In this document: positions 25,622-34,515 of the stretch, piece after piece
Position numbering within the stretch: the stretch's first letter is position 1
How the letters are laid out: every line of letters begins with the position of its first letter
Assembly: GCA_963732225.1 (NCBI GenBank)
Contig: CAVSYR010000003.1
Coordinates: 62,001-126,000, forward strand
Direction of reading: 5' to 3'
Length of the DNA stretch: 64,000 bases
From: VRUE01 sp963732225
Lineage (GTDB): Bacteria; Actinomycetota; Thermoleophilia; Solirubrobacterales; 70-9
Program-made: the position numbers and the translations under genes
Notes under the pieces: model-generated
What the model was told of the DNA's origin: nothing
Database searches by the model: none
What the model saw: the letters and a program-made list of their open reading frames with translations, nothing else

Positions 25622-26550
25622 GCGCCTTGAAGATCCGTATTCGCGAAGATCTCGGCAAGGTCCATCACGGCGACGATGTAGGGAATCCTCTTGCCCGCCC
25701 TAAAGCCTTGCCAGGCGACGGGTCCCTCGACCGAGTCGCTTGATGCCTCGCCCGGGAGGCGGCGCAGCCCCAGGGTCACGCTCGAGTCATTTCCCTCGAA
25801 GGACTCGCCGTGGGCGGCGTGCTCGCCGCGTTCGGCAAGTAGGCGAAGACCAAGCGACACGAGTCGCTGTTCGGGGGGGAAGTAGGCGTGGACGGCTCCA
25901 GCCGTGGCGATGACCCGGAAGGCGCGCTCCCGTGGCCGCAGCCGGTGCCCGCAATGGCGGGCGAGCAAGAGGAAGCTGCTGCTTTCTTCGAGCCGCTCCC
26001 CGATCGCGAAGAGCATCGGCCGCACGTTGACCCTGAACCGGCCGCAGAGCCGGACCAGATCGGCGGGGGTGGGCGGGAGCCCGTATTCGTCGAGCGCCAC
26101 GTCGAGCTGCCTCGGCGGGATCAGGATGGCACTTGCGAAGGCATCACACAGCTTCTCCTGAATCAACGGGTGCAGGCGCCGCTTTGGGCCTGAGTCCAGC
26201 AGCAGCAGATGACCGATCTCATGCGCAACCGTGAACCGCTGGAGCTCATAGCCATCCTCGCGGTTCACGTAAATCGTTCGGGCATGCCCGGCGGTTGAGC
26301 AGCTACCCCGTCCAGTCATCGCCACCGCCCTCACCTCGACACCCAGCGGGCCCCATTCCCGATCAAGCGGCCTCTCCCCGGTGAGGTGGGGGCTAAGCGC
26401 CCCAGCAGCTCGCAGCAACTCGGCTCGGACCAACTCCGGCTGCTCCCCATCGCGCCAGATCGATGACCGCAGCGCCGCCCATTCGTCGTCGCTGACCGCC
26501 GCAGGGAGCCCGGTCTCTGTCTTAGCTCCTGCTTTCTGCCTCGAGCTCAC
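25618..26550 (-). CDS. ImmA/IrrE-family metallo-endopeptidase
   Basis: A 310-residue protein with a DUF955 core: FTVAHEIGHLLLLD (HExxH zinc site) at about residues 107-120 and the downstream EKLCDAFASAILIP with the third ligand. ImmA of ICEBs1 and IrrE of Deinococcus cleave helix-turn-helix repressors. Here no repressor is adjacent. Instead the GTG start at 26550 lies 29 nt inside the end of the SIR2-STAND gene, implying coupled expression. About 150 residues follow the peptidase core and may form a sensory domain. A regulator or protease-effector of the defence module is the likely role. Confidence 0.85.
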   Translation of the reverse strand: MSSRQKAGAKTETGLPAAVSDDEWAALRSSIWRDGEQPELVRAELLRAAGALSPHLTGERPLDREWGPLGVEVRAVAMTGRGSCSTAGHARTIYVNREDGYELQRFTVAHEIGHLLLLDSGPKRRLHPLIQEKLCDAFASAILIPPRQLDVALDEYGLPPTPADLVRLCGRFRVNVRPMLFAIGERLEESSSFLLLARHCGHRLRPRERAFRVIATAGAVHAYFPPEQRLVSLGLRLLAERGEHAAHGESFEGNDSSVTLGLRRLPGEASSDSVEGPVAWQGFRAGKRIPYIVAVMDLAEIFANTDLQGA

Positions 26551-29500
26551 GGGCCAGAGTTTCCAGCCTCGCCGTCAGGAGATCCTGGGGAGTAGCCAAA
26601 TCCAAGTGGCTCGCCTGGGCTCTGAGGCTGATCGACAACTCAAGTGCTCCTAAGTCTCCCGCAGCGGCCATGTCGACCGCCTGCTTGAGCGCATCGGATG
26701 ATATTTCCGCGGCGCTCGCTCCCTGTCGGATTTCGAAGGCGGACGCGTGCAGCATCCGCAGGAAGGCGATTTCGTCTTCGACCGGGACCCCGTCCTCGAT
26801 CAAGCCGGAACAGGAGACGTTGAGGATCTCCTGCACCTGGCGTGGTCGCCGCGATGCGCAGAATGGAGGCGGTCCGACCACCACGCCCTCCACCGTCGGC
26901 GGTGTGCTCAGGGCCGCGCGCAAGGCGGCGTTGTTGGCCTCGTCGGTGAAATACTCGCTCAGGGGCACCGCCAGCGAGGGCGGGATTTCGTACGTCATCA
27001 CCCCGGTGATCAAGCCGGGATCACCGGTCGGCCGGTTTCGGATCGCGGTTGCCACGCACCCTGGATCGAAGCCCAGGCGCTTCATTCCCATCGCCAGGTG
27101 GATGGCCCAACCGGCGTGCTTGTCGGACTCTGCCAGGGCCTGGACCATGCGCTCGCAGTTGGCGGCGATCTCCGGCTGCAGGGTCTTCGTCTCGCTGCTG
27201 AGGATGCGATGGACCAGGTAGGCGTGGGCCGGCTCCATGTCGCGCCGATATAGCAGCGCCCGGGCACGGCTCTGGTGGACGAAGTGCCAGCGCACCATGA
27301 ACGCTGCCGCCGCCGCCTCGGGCCCGGTCAGCTGGCCGTTGCGCGGCACCGCGTGTGACCCCTTGATCCCGTAGCTGCGCAGGACGGCGGAGCCGTCGGG
27401 GTGGTAGAAGCTCGAGAACTGCATCGTCGTCGCCAGCGGGCTGCATTCGTCTGCGGCCACCACCAGCGGGTCGAGCCATCGGTGCAGCTCGTGTGGCTCG
27501 AGACGGGGTGGGCACCAGGTGAAGGCGTCGTAGAGCAGTGCCAACTCCTCGATGTGATCGTGTGGCGCGCGCAGCAACTTGTGCCGCGAAGCGGCAAGCT
27601 TGTCCCATACCTCGGCGTATGCCGACAGTTCCCAGGAGTCGGGATAGGTTGCCGCCTGAACGTAGAGCATGCCCTCGAGGACGAGGTAGCGACCGCGGAT
27701 GTCGTCCCGCTCCAGGATCTCGTCGAGAAATTCCTCGGCGACTTTCTCGCGACCGAGCAGCGGCCAGAACCTGATCGTCTCGAAGACGAGCTCGCGTATT
27801 GACCAGAAGCCCTGCTTGTCTTTTCGCAGCGTTTCCAGAGTTTTGAGGACGAGGTTGATCGCCTCCGTCCTTGGTCCCGTGCGAGCAGCTTCTCCAATGA
27901 ACATTGGCCCCCAGTCGAGCCGCACGGGCTTTGCCAGCGCTTCGAGCTCGTCCGTCTCGCCCTCACGCAGGGCCCTGACCGCGCTCCAGAGCTTGCACGC
28001 GCCACCCGCCGGACCGCAGCTTTTCTCTACTTCCGCTAGACGCGGCTCCAACTCTGCCTGTCGTTCCGCAAAGAACCGGTCAATCGCCTCGCGGTCGGCG
28101 GAGTGGGCTGGGACCACGTAGGTGTGCTCGTCGAGCTTCCGCTTGCGCAACATCAGCGCCGCCTTGGCAAAAGCGTCGTCGACGCCAAGGGCATCATGCA
28201 GTGGGATGTCAGCCACGCCGTTTGGCCATAGTTCCTGCAGGCGGGCAAGGACGACGTACCAGGCGGCCTCGTCGTCCAGCGCGTGCAGGAGCGCCACCTT
28301 CTCCTCGATCATCTCTTTGCGCTGGCCGCTCGTGTCCGAGAGGGCTTCCTGCACGGCTGCGGGTGTCGCGAGCTCACGCTTGTGGATCTCCCGTCGAATC
28401 ACCGGGCTGTTTTCGACCTTCGACTGCAGATACGCGGCAAGCTCGGCGTCGGCGTACCAATCCGTGGCGGAGATGGATCGGACCGCCTCCGACCCCGCGA
28501 TCTCGCTGTTCTCAACACCCTTTTGCCAGTTGCTCGCCCGGGTGGTGACGATCACCCGGGTCTTGGTCTTGGCGCGCCCGGGCGTTTTGGGTCGAAGCTT
28601 CAGGTAGCGGGCGAATCGCGCGACGAAATCCTTGTTTTCTTTGAAGTCGGCCGTCTTCCCAAATGGATCGTCGAGGACGAGCACACGATTGGGGTCGTCG
28701 GTGCGCTTTGCCTCCAGGAAACGTCGCAGGGCGTCGGCGCAGGGCTTGGGGCCGGAGTGCCAGGTGATCGTCGGCTTGGGTTCGTCGCAGAGGTCGTAGA
28801 GGTGGCCGAGCAGAAGTGCGGCACTGCTCTTGCCGATCCGCGCGTCCCCTTCGATCACCAGCGCGTGCTGATCGCAGGGGCCCGGGTGATAGCCGAGCGC
28901 GGCAGGCGTTGGTATCGCCAGCCCCTCCAGGCTGGGAATGATTTGTGGACGGCCCTGTATCGACCCCCCGAGCTCGGTGCCTTTGAGTCTGGTGGCGATG
29001 TCGAGCAGCAGCCGATCGAAGTCGACCGTGGGATCCCCACGGAAGTTGGGCACGGACTTTCTGCTGAACAGGACGTTCTGCACCAGGCCATCGCTCGGGG
29101 CTCCTTTGCGCTCGGCCTGGCGGGAGAAGATGTAGAAGGGGCTGAGCTGGCGGGGCAGGCCGGGAGAGCCTTCGGCGAGGGTCCGCAGCAGATCGATGAC
29201 GTCGTAGTCGCCCGCAAGAGAAGCGCCTACGACGACGGTGGGGTGATCGAAATAGTGCTTTTCGATCACGTCTTTGACCTCAGAGGAGAACTCCAGGGTC
29301 TCGTAGATCCCGAAGCGAATCCCCGATTCGGGATTGTCGAGGCGGCCGTGCACGTGGAAGCTGAAGATGCCCGGCTCGCCTTTTTCCAGGCCCACCAAGG
29401 TGCGTTTGCTGGCGATCAGCTGACCCGTCGTCTGGGAGCTGACGGTGAGCAGGTGGTGGGGGACCCCCAATCCATTGCAGGCCTGTTCCAGGGCGTCGTC

Positions 29501-29845
29501 CCAGTTGAGATTGAGCACCAAAACCTGCCGATGCCGTCCCAGCGCCGCCAGGCATTGGTAGCCGAGAAAGGGGCGGACCTTGGAAAACAGTTCCCTGATC
29601 GGGTTGATCTTCTGCGCATCGCCGAGCTCGGCGATGCCTTTGAGCAGGCTCTCGCGATCTTTGAAGAGGTGGCTGTCGAGCCAGCGCAACTCGACGGCTT
29701 CGGTCGAGGGTGCATTCGAGGATATGGAGGCTCCCGCACCGATCACAAAGGTCATCGGGCCGCCGGGTTCGAGCGTCCCCGTGAAGCTCTCGACCAACGC
29801 CAACCACTCCCGCGAGCGCTCCACCGGAAGCCCGAAGCCATTCAT
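26522..29845 (-). CDS. SIR2-STAND NTPase, candidate anti-phage effector-sensor
   Basis: A 1107-residue protein. Residues 30-290 form a SIR2-like domain: FVIGAGASISS (residues 33-43), LNLNWDDALE (111-120), SFHVHG (162-167) and TVVVGASLAGDYDV (203-216). The next domain is a STAND-type P-loop NTPase with GDARIGKSS (333-341), Walker B VLVLDDPFG (388-396) and sensor RVIVTTR (430-436). The remaining 600 residues are helical and repeat-like, the place where STAND proteins recognise ligands. SIR2-STAND proteins (Avs5/SIR2-Avs type) are known to drain NAD upon phage detection. ATG 29845 has AAGGGGAA upstream. Overlaps the ImmA-like gene. Confidence 0.85.
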   Translation of the reverse strand: MNGFGLPVERSREWLALVESFTGTLEPGGPMTFVIGAGASISSNAPSTEAVELRWLDSHLFKDRESLLKGIAELGDAQKINPIRELFSKVRPFLGYQCLAALGRHRQVLVLNLNWDDALEQACNGLGVPHHLLTVSSQTTGQLIASKRTLVGLEKGEPGIFSFHVHGRLDNPESGIRFGIYETLEFSSEVKDVIEKHYFDHPTVVVGASLAGDYDVIDLLRTLAEGSPGLPRQLSPFYIFSRQAERKGAPSDGLVQNVLFSRKSVPNFRGDPTVDFDRLLLDIATRLKGTELGGSIQGRPQIIPSLEGLAIPTPAALGYHPGPCDQHALVIEGDARIGKSSAALLLGHLYDLCDEPKPTITWHSGPKPCADALRRFLEAKRTDDPNRVLVLDDPFGKTADFKENKDFVARFARYLKLRPKTPGRAKTKTRVIVTTRASNWQKGVENSEIAGSEAVRSISATDWYADAELAAYLQSKVENSPVIRREIHKRELATPAAVQEALSDTSGQRKEMIEEKVALLHALDDEAAWYVVLARLQELWPNGVADIPLHDALGVDDAFAKAALMLRKRKLDEHTYVVPAHSADREAIDRFFAERQAELEPRLAEVEKSCGPAGGACKLWSAVRALREGETDELEALAKPVRLDWGPMFIGEAARTGPRTEAINLVLKTLETLRKDKQGFWSIRELVFETIRFWPLLGREKVAEEFLDEILERDDIRGRYLVLEGMLYVQAATYPDSWELSAYAEVWDKLAASRHKLLRAPHDHIEELALLYDAFTWCPPRLEPHELHRWLDPLVVAADECSPLATTMQFSSFYHPDGSAVLRSYGIKGSHAVPRNGQLTGPEAAAAAFMVRWHFVHQSRARALLYRRDMEPAHAYLVHRILSSETKTLQPEIAANCERMVQALAESDKHAGWAIHLAMGMKRLGFDPGCVATAIRNRPTGDPGLITGVMTYEIPPSLAVPLSEYFTDEANNAALRAALSTPPTVEGVVVGPPPFCASRRPRQVQEILNVSCSGLIEDGVPVEDEIAFLRMLHASAFEIRQGASAAEISSDALKQAVDMAAAGDLGALELSISLRAQASHLDLATPQDLLTARLETLARELEAESRS

Positions 29846-30089
29846 GAGTTTCCCCTTGGACCAATCAAAGTTCCGGCACTATACGTACTGCACAAGTTCC
29901 TGGGGGAAACTCTGTCAGTTTTTGTGCCCAGACCCTCGGAAGTTGCGGGTTTGGGGAGAGTTCCCGCCACCCATGCTTCCCGGCGCTACGCACGCCGTTC
30001 GGTATTCGGTGTCGAGCGGGCAGATCAACCCTCGGCACGCCGGTCAGCGACGACTACGCTTCGGCCGGCAGCCCGCCAGTAGCGAGGTC

Positions 30090-30095
30090 TACCCT
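30090..30095 (+). promoter_or_regulatory. -10 element upstream of the truncated hemoglobin
   Basis: TACCCT 6 nt before the GTG at 30102. The rest of the gap 29846-30101 shows no further gene. Confidence 0.45.
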
Positions 30096-30101
30096 CTTCG
30101 G

Positions 30102-30575
30102 GTGGCAGCAAAGGAGACGCCGACGATCATTGAGTGGGGCGGTGGGAGCGAGGCTTTCGCTCGCTGGTTGAACCACTTCTACGACCTAGTTGAAGAGGAG
30201 GGAACGCTGGCGCCCCTCTTCGGCGGCATCGTCAGCGAACAGCACCGCACCCACGTCCTTGTCTGGTGGATCGAGGTGATGGGCGGGCCGGCTGATTACA
30301 CCGCGAGCCATGGTGGCTACCCGGCGATGCTGGCCCATCACCGCGGACTCGCGATCACCTCGGAGCAGCGGCGCCTCTTTGTCACCCTCCTCAGCCAGGC
30401 GGCCGACGAGGCCGAATTGCCGGCAGATCCTGAGTTCCGGGCCGCGATCATGGGCTACGCAGAGTGGGGCTCGCGCCTCGCCGTCCATAACTCCGACCCC
30501 GCCGCCGAGGACGTCGCCGCCGCGGCGTCGGTGCCCCGTTGGGGCTGGGGCGTCGCTCCGCCCTTCGAGGGCTAG
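30102..30575 (+). CDS. Truncated hemoglobin (group II-like)
   Basis: A 157-residue globin of the 2-on-2 type. The B-helix region FARWLNHFYDLVEEEG, the E-helix area around HVLVWWIEVMGG and the F-helix with the proximal haem His in MLAHHRGLAIT fit group II (trHbO-like) proteins. Roles proposed for the group are oxygen or NO handling. The GTG at 30102 is preferred over longer open frames because a TACCCT box lies just upstream and the fold starts there. It ends 26 nt before the left tRNA-derived repeat. Confidence 0.8.
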   Translation: MAAKETPTIIEWGGGSEAFARWLNHFYDLVEEEGTLAPLFGGIVSEQHRTHVLVWWIEVMGGPADYTASHGGYPAMLAHHRGLAITSEQRRLFVTLLSQAADEAELPADPEFRAAIMGYAEWGSRLAVHNSDPAAEDVAAAASVPRWGWGVAPPFEG

Positions 30576-30601
30576 GTCAGTCCGCGTAGCGACTGGTAAG
30601 T

Positions 30602-30642
30602 CGACGCCCGGATTTGAACCGGGGACCCCTTCATTACGAGTG
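30602..30642 (-). repeat. Partial tRNA-Thr copy, distal attachment-site-like repeat
   Basis: 41 nt identical to the 3' half of the tRNA-Thr gene at 38498-38538 (T arm, variable region and part of the anticodon arm), with unrelated sequence on both sides. Position and orientation suit the far end of an island integrated into the tRNA. The flanks 30576-30601 and 30643-30723 hold no gene. Confidence 0.8.
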
Positions 30643-30723
30643 GAATCTGTGCGGCAACTAGGACCAGCAGAAGACAATGCTTGGTCTATTCGTCGATCTG
30701 CGACGGACCCTCGGCTGCTTGCC

Positions 30724-32178
30724 TTAACTGCGTAGCGAGAGTGCCTCGTCGAGGTGCTCTAGCAGGAGGTCGACTATCTGAGGGTCAAATTGATGCCCCC
30801 TGCCCTCCTTGATGATCTTGACGGTCTCGTCTACGGTGAGCGCCGGCCGGTAGTGGCGGTCGCTGAGCAATGCATCGAAGACATCGGCCAGTGCGGTGAT
30901 CCTGCCCTCGAGTGGGATCTCCTCTCCGACGAGTCCTTGGGGGTATCCGCTGCCGTCGTAGCGCTCGTGGTGGGTCAGCGCGATCGTTGCCGCGAGGCCG
31001 AGCAGCTCGCTCTCGGAATTGACGAGGATCTCGTGGCCGATCGTGGTGTGGCGCTTCATCTCCTCGCGCTCCTCGGGCGTGAGGGGGCCGGGCTTGCGAA
31101 GGATCTCGCTTGGGGTGGCGATCTTTCCGACGTCATGCATTGGAGCTGCCAATTGCAATAGATGGACCCGCTCGGGGTCGAGACCAAGATGAGCGCCCAG
31201 GAAGGATGCGACCTTGGCCATTCGGTCGACGTGCTTCCCGGTGGAGAAGTCATGAAGCTCGATCGCCTTGGTGAGCCGTTCGATCGTCTCCTGGCGCGAG
31301 AGACGCAGCTCGTCGATCGCCTGCTGCTGAGCAGCCGCCAGCTCGTCACGTAGCCGCAGCGCCTCCATTTGAGCGGTGACATCGGTAGAGATTCCGCAGA
31401 CCGCAGTGGCTTTGCCGTCCTCATCGACGAGGGGAAACTTGACGGTCTGGAAGGTTCGCTCAACACCGCCAATCTCAAGCGTTTCCTCTGCCTCGTGCGT
31501 CGTGCCTTTCTTGAGGATCTGCCGATCTACGGTGCGGGTGAGGGCCAGGGCATCGGCGCTCATGATCGCCTCGTCGGTTTGGCCCAGCAGCTTGCCTCTC
31601 TCCAGCCCGGCCAGGTCGTCCGCCTGCGCGTTTGCGAAGACATAGCGGAGGTCCTCATCCTTTACATAGACGGGCATCGGCGCCATGTCGATGATCGTTT
31701 GCCGACGCTCTTCGAGGTTGAGCCTGTGTGCGCTCTCGAAGTTTTCGAGTTCGCGCCGTCGCAGCGCATTCATAACGGTGATCAGCAGCTGCCCCGGCCA
31801 AAACGGCTTCACCAGGTAGCCGTGGACACCGTGACCACCGAAGCCGAACGCCCTTGCTGCCACCTCGGGGTCGTCTTTCCCGGTGATGAGGACTACGGCG
31901 GTCTCGGGGTGTTCTTCGGTGATTTCTTCGGCCAGGACCAGCCCCGAGCCGTCCAGCATCTGAAGATCGCAGAGGGCGAGGTGAAAGCGATCGGACGCAA
32001 GCTTCTTGTGGGCCTGGGCAACGCTGCCTGCGAATTCGCATCGGTAATGCTCTCCCAGCGCCCGATCGACCAGCCGCAGCATCTCGGGCTGGTCGTCAGT
32101 CACCAGGATGCGCGCCAGCCCGGGCTGTGTCTTTACGGGCTGGGGCGGTGGACTCGAGTTCGTCGGGTGAGGACTCAC
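30724..32178 (-). CDS. Response regulator-PAS-HD-GYP cyclic-di-GMP phosphodiesterase
   Basis: A 484-residue signalling enzyme. The receiver domain spans residues 22-138 (acidic pocket TDD, phospho-acceptor Asp71 in LCDLQMLDG, Lys124 in YLVKPF). A PAS domain follows (about residues 155-275), then HD-GYP with HDVGKI, HTTIGHEIL and HHERYDGSGYPQGL. All metal-binding His/Asp residues and the GYP loop are present, so hydrolysis of c-di-GMP is expected. No kinase is adjacent. It sits at the left end of the tRNA island, facing outward, and shares that island with a likely c-di-GMP riboswitch. The start is GTG 32178. Confidence 0.9.
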   Translation of the reverse strand: MSPHPTNSSPPPQPVKTQPGLARILVTDDQPEMLRLVDRALGEHYRCEFAGSVAQAHKKLASDRFHLALCDLQMLDGSGLVLAEEITEEHPETAVVLITGKDDPEVAARAFGFGGHGVHGYLVKPFWPGQLLITVMNALRRRELENFESAHRLNLEERRQTIIDMAPMPVYVKDEDLRYVFANAQADDLAGLERGKLLGQTDEAIMSADALALTRTVDRQILKKGTTHEAEETLEIGGVERTFQTVKFPLVDEDGKATAVCGISTDVTAQMEALRLRDELAAAQQQAIDELRLSRQETIERLTKAIELHDFSTGKHVDRMAKVASFLGAHLGLDPERVHLLQLAAPMHDVGKIATPSEILRKPGPLTPEEREEMKRHTTIGHEILVNSESELLGLAATIALTHHERYDGSGYPQGLVGEEIPLEGRITALADVFDALLSDRHYRPALTVDETVKIIKEGRGHQFDPQIVDLLLEHLDEALSLRS

Positions 32179-32557
32179 CGACCGTCTCTTTTCCCCGAAC
32201 GCTCAGTCTCGAAGATCGTCTCTGAGGCTATCCCGAACCGCTCGTGTGTCGAGCCGTTCGTACCAGATCTGGTTGCGCCTCCCGAAGAATTCACCGGCAG
32301 CTCTTCTGGCCGGTTGAGTTGGCCTAGTCAGATGCTCACAGACTTTGACTAGTCGAATAGAGCCTAGGCGCTCGGGAGTTCGAATGCAACTTAAAGGTTG
32401 ACATTACTTACGTAATCGGCTCACCCGTTTTAGATGAATTCCTTGAACTGTAAATTTATCTACGTACTGTTATCGACGTACCCTAATGTGACTGTGAGCG
32501 TACCCGCGAGGCTACGAAACGATCTACCTCGGGGCGGCCTGAGCCGTGGAGCGAAGG
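32179..32557. other. Intergenic, AT-rich control region
   Basis: No credible gene. From about 32380 to 32500 the sequence is unusually AT-rich for the window (for example TTGACATTACTTACGTAATC and TGTAAATTTATCTACGTA), with a TTGACA hexamer at about 32399. Promoter activity for the outward HD-GYP gene or a foreign origin are both possible; neither can be fixed from sequence. Confidence 0.5.
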
Positions 32558-32941
32558 CTAACTCGAAGCCTTGGAGGGTCCGCACTCAGGCACGACCGCG
32601 CCCTTGTCGATGACCGGGTACATCGGGCTGAGCCGGTTCTTTGAGTGCTCCAGCCCGAGCCAGTGTCCGTACTCGTGAACCACGGTCATGCAGCGGAGCC
32701 GCCTCGAGAGGCCGAGTTCGATGGTCATTTCGCACGGTCCACTTTCAACGGGGTCCGGGATCGTCGCCTGGCCGAGTACGCGGTTTGGCAGCTTGCCGTA
32801 GCCGACGGCCTCGGTCGCGCAGCGCGCCGGCACGCTCTGGTGCCAGTAGGTGGCCGCAGCTTCGAGGTCACCGGACAGGGTGGCAGGCGCGGGAGTGGCA
32901 AGCGAAAGGGCTGCACTGGCGATCGCGGCGGCGACGATCAT
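32558..32941 (-). CDS. Secreted minimal metzincin-like metalloprotease
   Basis: A 127-residue protein with a signal peptide (MIVAAAIASAALSLATPAPA) and the zinc motif HEYGHWLGLEH (HExxHxxGxxH), followed by MYP as the Met-turn. These are hallmarks of metzincins such as matrixins. The size is below most family members. Two cysteines before the motif could form a disulfide. ATG 32941 is chosen for the signal peptide and an AGGAACTCC-type site upstream; the open frame reaching to 33124 is not needed. It probably acts outside the cell on an unknown protein. Confidence 0.7.
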   Translation of the reverse strand: MIVAAAIASAALSLATPAPATLSGDLEAAATYWHQSVPARCATEAVGYGKLPNRVLGQATIPDPVESGPCEMTIELGLSRRLRCMTVVHEYGHWLGLEHSKNRLSPMYPVIDKGAVVPECGPSKASS

Positions 32942-33159
32942 TGGGGAGTTCCTGCCAAGTCCATGGGTCAGTGGAGCACAGGTGTTCGAATACTCCCGCT
33001 CATAGATTCGTCCAGAGCGACCTTGCGGGCTCAAGTTCGCGGCCGCTAATGCCGACGCGGAGCGGCTTGGGCAGCTCCTGACAACGAACGTCGAGCGGCG
33101 CCGGCAATACTCAAGCCGCCCCAACCGGTGGGCGATGGCCTAGGCACACCAGGGCAAAT

Positions 33160-33242
33160 CCCTTTCGACACAGGCACCCTCGTCGCGAGACGAATCCGCA
33201 AAGCCACGGAGCTCCGCCGGAGCGAGCCGGGCTACCAAAGAC
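33160..33242 (+). promoter_or_regulatory. Cyclic-di-GMP-I (GEMM) riboswitch candidate
   Basis: The sequence matches the class I c-di-GMP aptamer by its two stems. First: GGC (33173-33175) pairs with GCC (33203-33205), and TCGTC/GACGA closes a GCGA tetraloop (33185-33188). The conserved CGCAAAGCCACGG occupies 33197-33209. Second: CGG-A-GCTCC-GCC-GGAGC-GAG-CCG, then GGGCTACC. CTTT/AAAG form an outer stem. It lies 86 nt upstream of the DUF3494 gene on the same strand. A GC-rich hairpin at 33256-33270 follows and could be the expression platform. Confidence 0.75.
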
Positions 33243-33327
33243 CTCATGACCCGAGCCGCCCCCGAGGCGGGAAGCGGCTGGGATCAGGACCGTCGTCAGG
33301 ACCGCTCGACATATAGGGAGGACATCC

Positions 33328-34515
33328 ATGTCCAACCGATTCGATCTCAGGCGCGCCCGGCTTGCCGGCATCGCCCTCGCGATACTCGCCGTCTTCGCGC
33401 TACCCACCGCGGCCCAGGCCGCGCCCGTGGGCCTCGGCACCGTCGACCCCTTCGTGGTCCTCGGCGGCACTAAGGTCACCAACGTCGGGCCCTCTGTGCT
33501 CAACGGCAACCTCGGCATTTCGCCGGGGACCGAACTCGAAGGCTTCGGCCTGCCCGCCGTCATCAACGGCTCCACGCACGCGACCGACCAGGTCGCCGCC
33601 AAGGCGCAGCTCGATCTCACCACCGCCTACGACACGGCGGCGGGGCAGCCGGTGCTGCCGGCGAATGACCTCTCCGGCACCGACCTGGGCGGACTGAAAC
33701 TCGCTCCGGGCACCTATCGCTACAACGCGGCAGCCCTGATGACCGGACCCCTGACCCTCGACGCCGAAGGCGATCCCAACGCCGAATTCGTCTTCCAGAT
33801 CGGCTCCCAGCTGACCACCGAATCGGCCAGCTCGGTCCTGCTCGTCAACGGTGCGTCGCCGTGCAACGTCTACTGGCAGGTCGGCAGCTCCGCCGTACTC
33901 GGCACCACCACTTCCTTCCAGGGAACCCTGATGGCGCTGACCTCGATCTCGCTCAATAGCAAAGCGACTGTGGTGGGCAGGATGCTGGCCCGCAACGGCC
34001 AGGTCAGCCTGATCGAAAACACCCTGACCCGGCCGCTGTGCGCGACTGGGCCGACCAACCCGCCCCCCGGTGAAACGCCGGGTGGTCCTGGAACCGTGCC
34101 GCCCACCATGCCCGGAACGTCGCCAACCACGCCCGCAACTACCGGCTCGCCGGCAGCGCCGAACAGCGGCTCCCGGATTGCCTCCGGTCGCGGGGCGAAG
34201 GGTTCCAAGTCGTCTAAGAACGGCCGGGCGACGGTGCGATCTGCACCGCGCGAAGCCTGTACCGAAGGATTCCGCGCCACTGTCAACGGCAAGATGATCA
34301 AGCGGGTGGCCTTCAGCCTCGACGGCAAATCGATCGGCAGCCGGACCAACTCGCCGTTCGCGATGTCGGTGCGAGCCACTCCCGGCGCGCATCAGGTCAG
34401 CGTCCGCGTCACCTTCACGGACGCCACCCCGGCTAAGACCACGACGCTCCCCTATCGCGCCTGTGCCGCAGCGCTGCTGCAGCCGCGCCGCGGTCCGTCC
34501 CAGTTCACGGGATGA
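33328..34515 (+). CDS. Secreted DUF3494 ice-binding-like protein
   Basis: A 395-residue secreted protein. The signal peptide ends at about residue 32 (PTAAQAA). Residues 34-235 are a DUF3494 domain, the beta-helix fold of ice-binding proteins, with the typical VLGGTKVTNVGPSVLNGNLG and LAPGTYRY segments. A Pro/Gly/Thr-rich linker (about 237-275) and a C-terminal region of 100 residues with a Cys pair follow. ATG 33328 has GGGAGGA 6 nt upstream. DUF3494 proteins bind ice or act as adhesins; the linker and tail favour a surface role. It is under the probable c-di-GMP riboswitch and is coupled by ATGA to the L,D-transpeptidase. Confidence 0.88.
   Translation: MSNRFDLRRARLAGIALAILAVFALPTAAQAAPVGLGTVDPFVVLGGTKVTNVGPSVLNGNLGISPGTELEGFGLPAVINGSTHATDQVAAKAQLDLTTAYDTAAGQPVLPANDLSGTDLGGLKLAPGTYRYNAAALMTGPLTLDAEGDPNAEFVFQIGSQLTTESASSVLLVNGASPCNVYWQVGSSAVLGTTTSFQGTLMALTSISLNSKATVVGRMLARNGQVSLIENTLTRPLCATGPTNPPPGETPGGPGTVPPTMPGTSPTTPATTGSPAAPNSGSRIASGRGAKGSKSSKNGRATVRSAPREACTEGFRATVNGKMIKRVAFSLDGKSIGSRTNSPFAMSVRATPGAHQVSVRVTFTDATPAKTTTLPYRACAAALLQPRRGPSQFTG

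Noticed and set aside
30598..30650. Second functional tRNA gene
   Set aside because: Only the 3' half is present; the D arm and 5' acceptor strand are missing.
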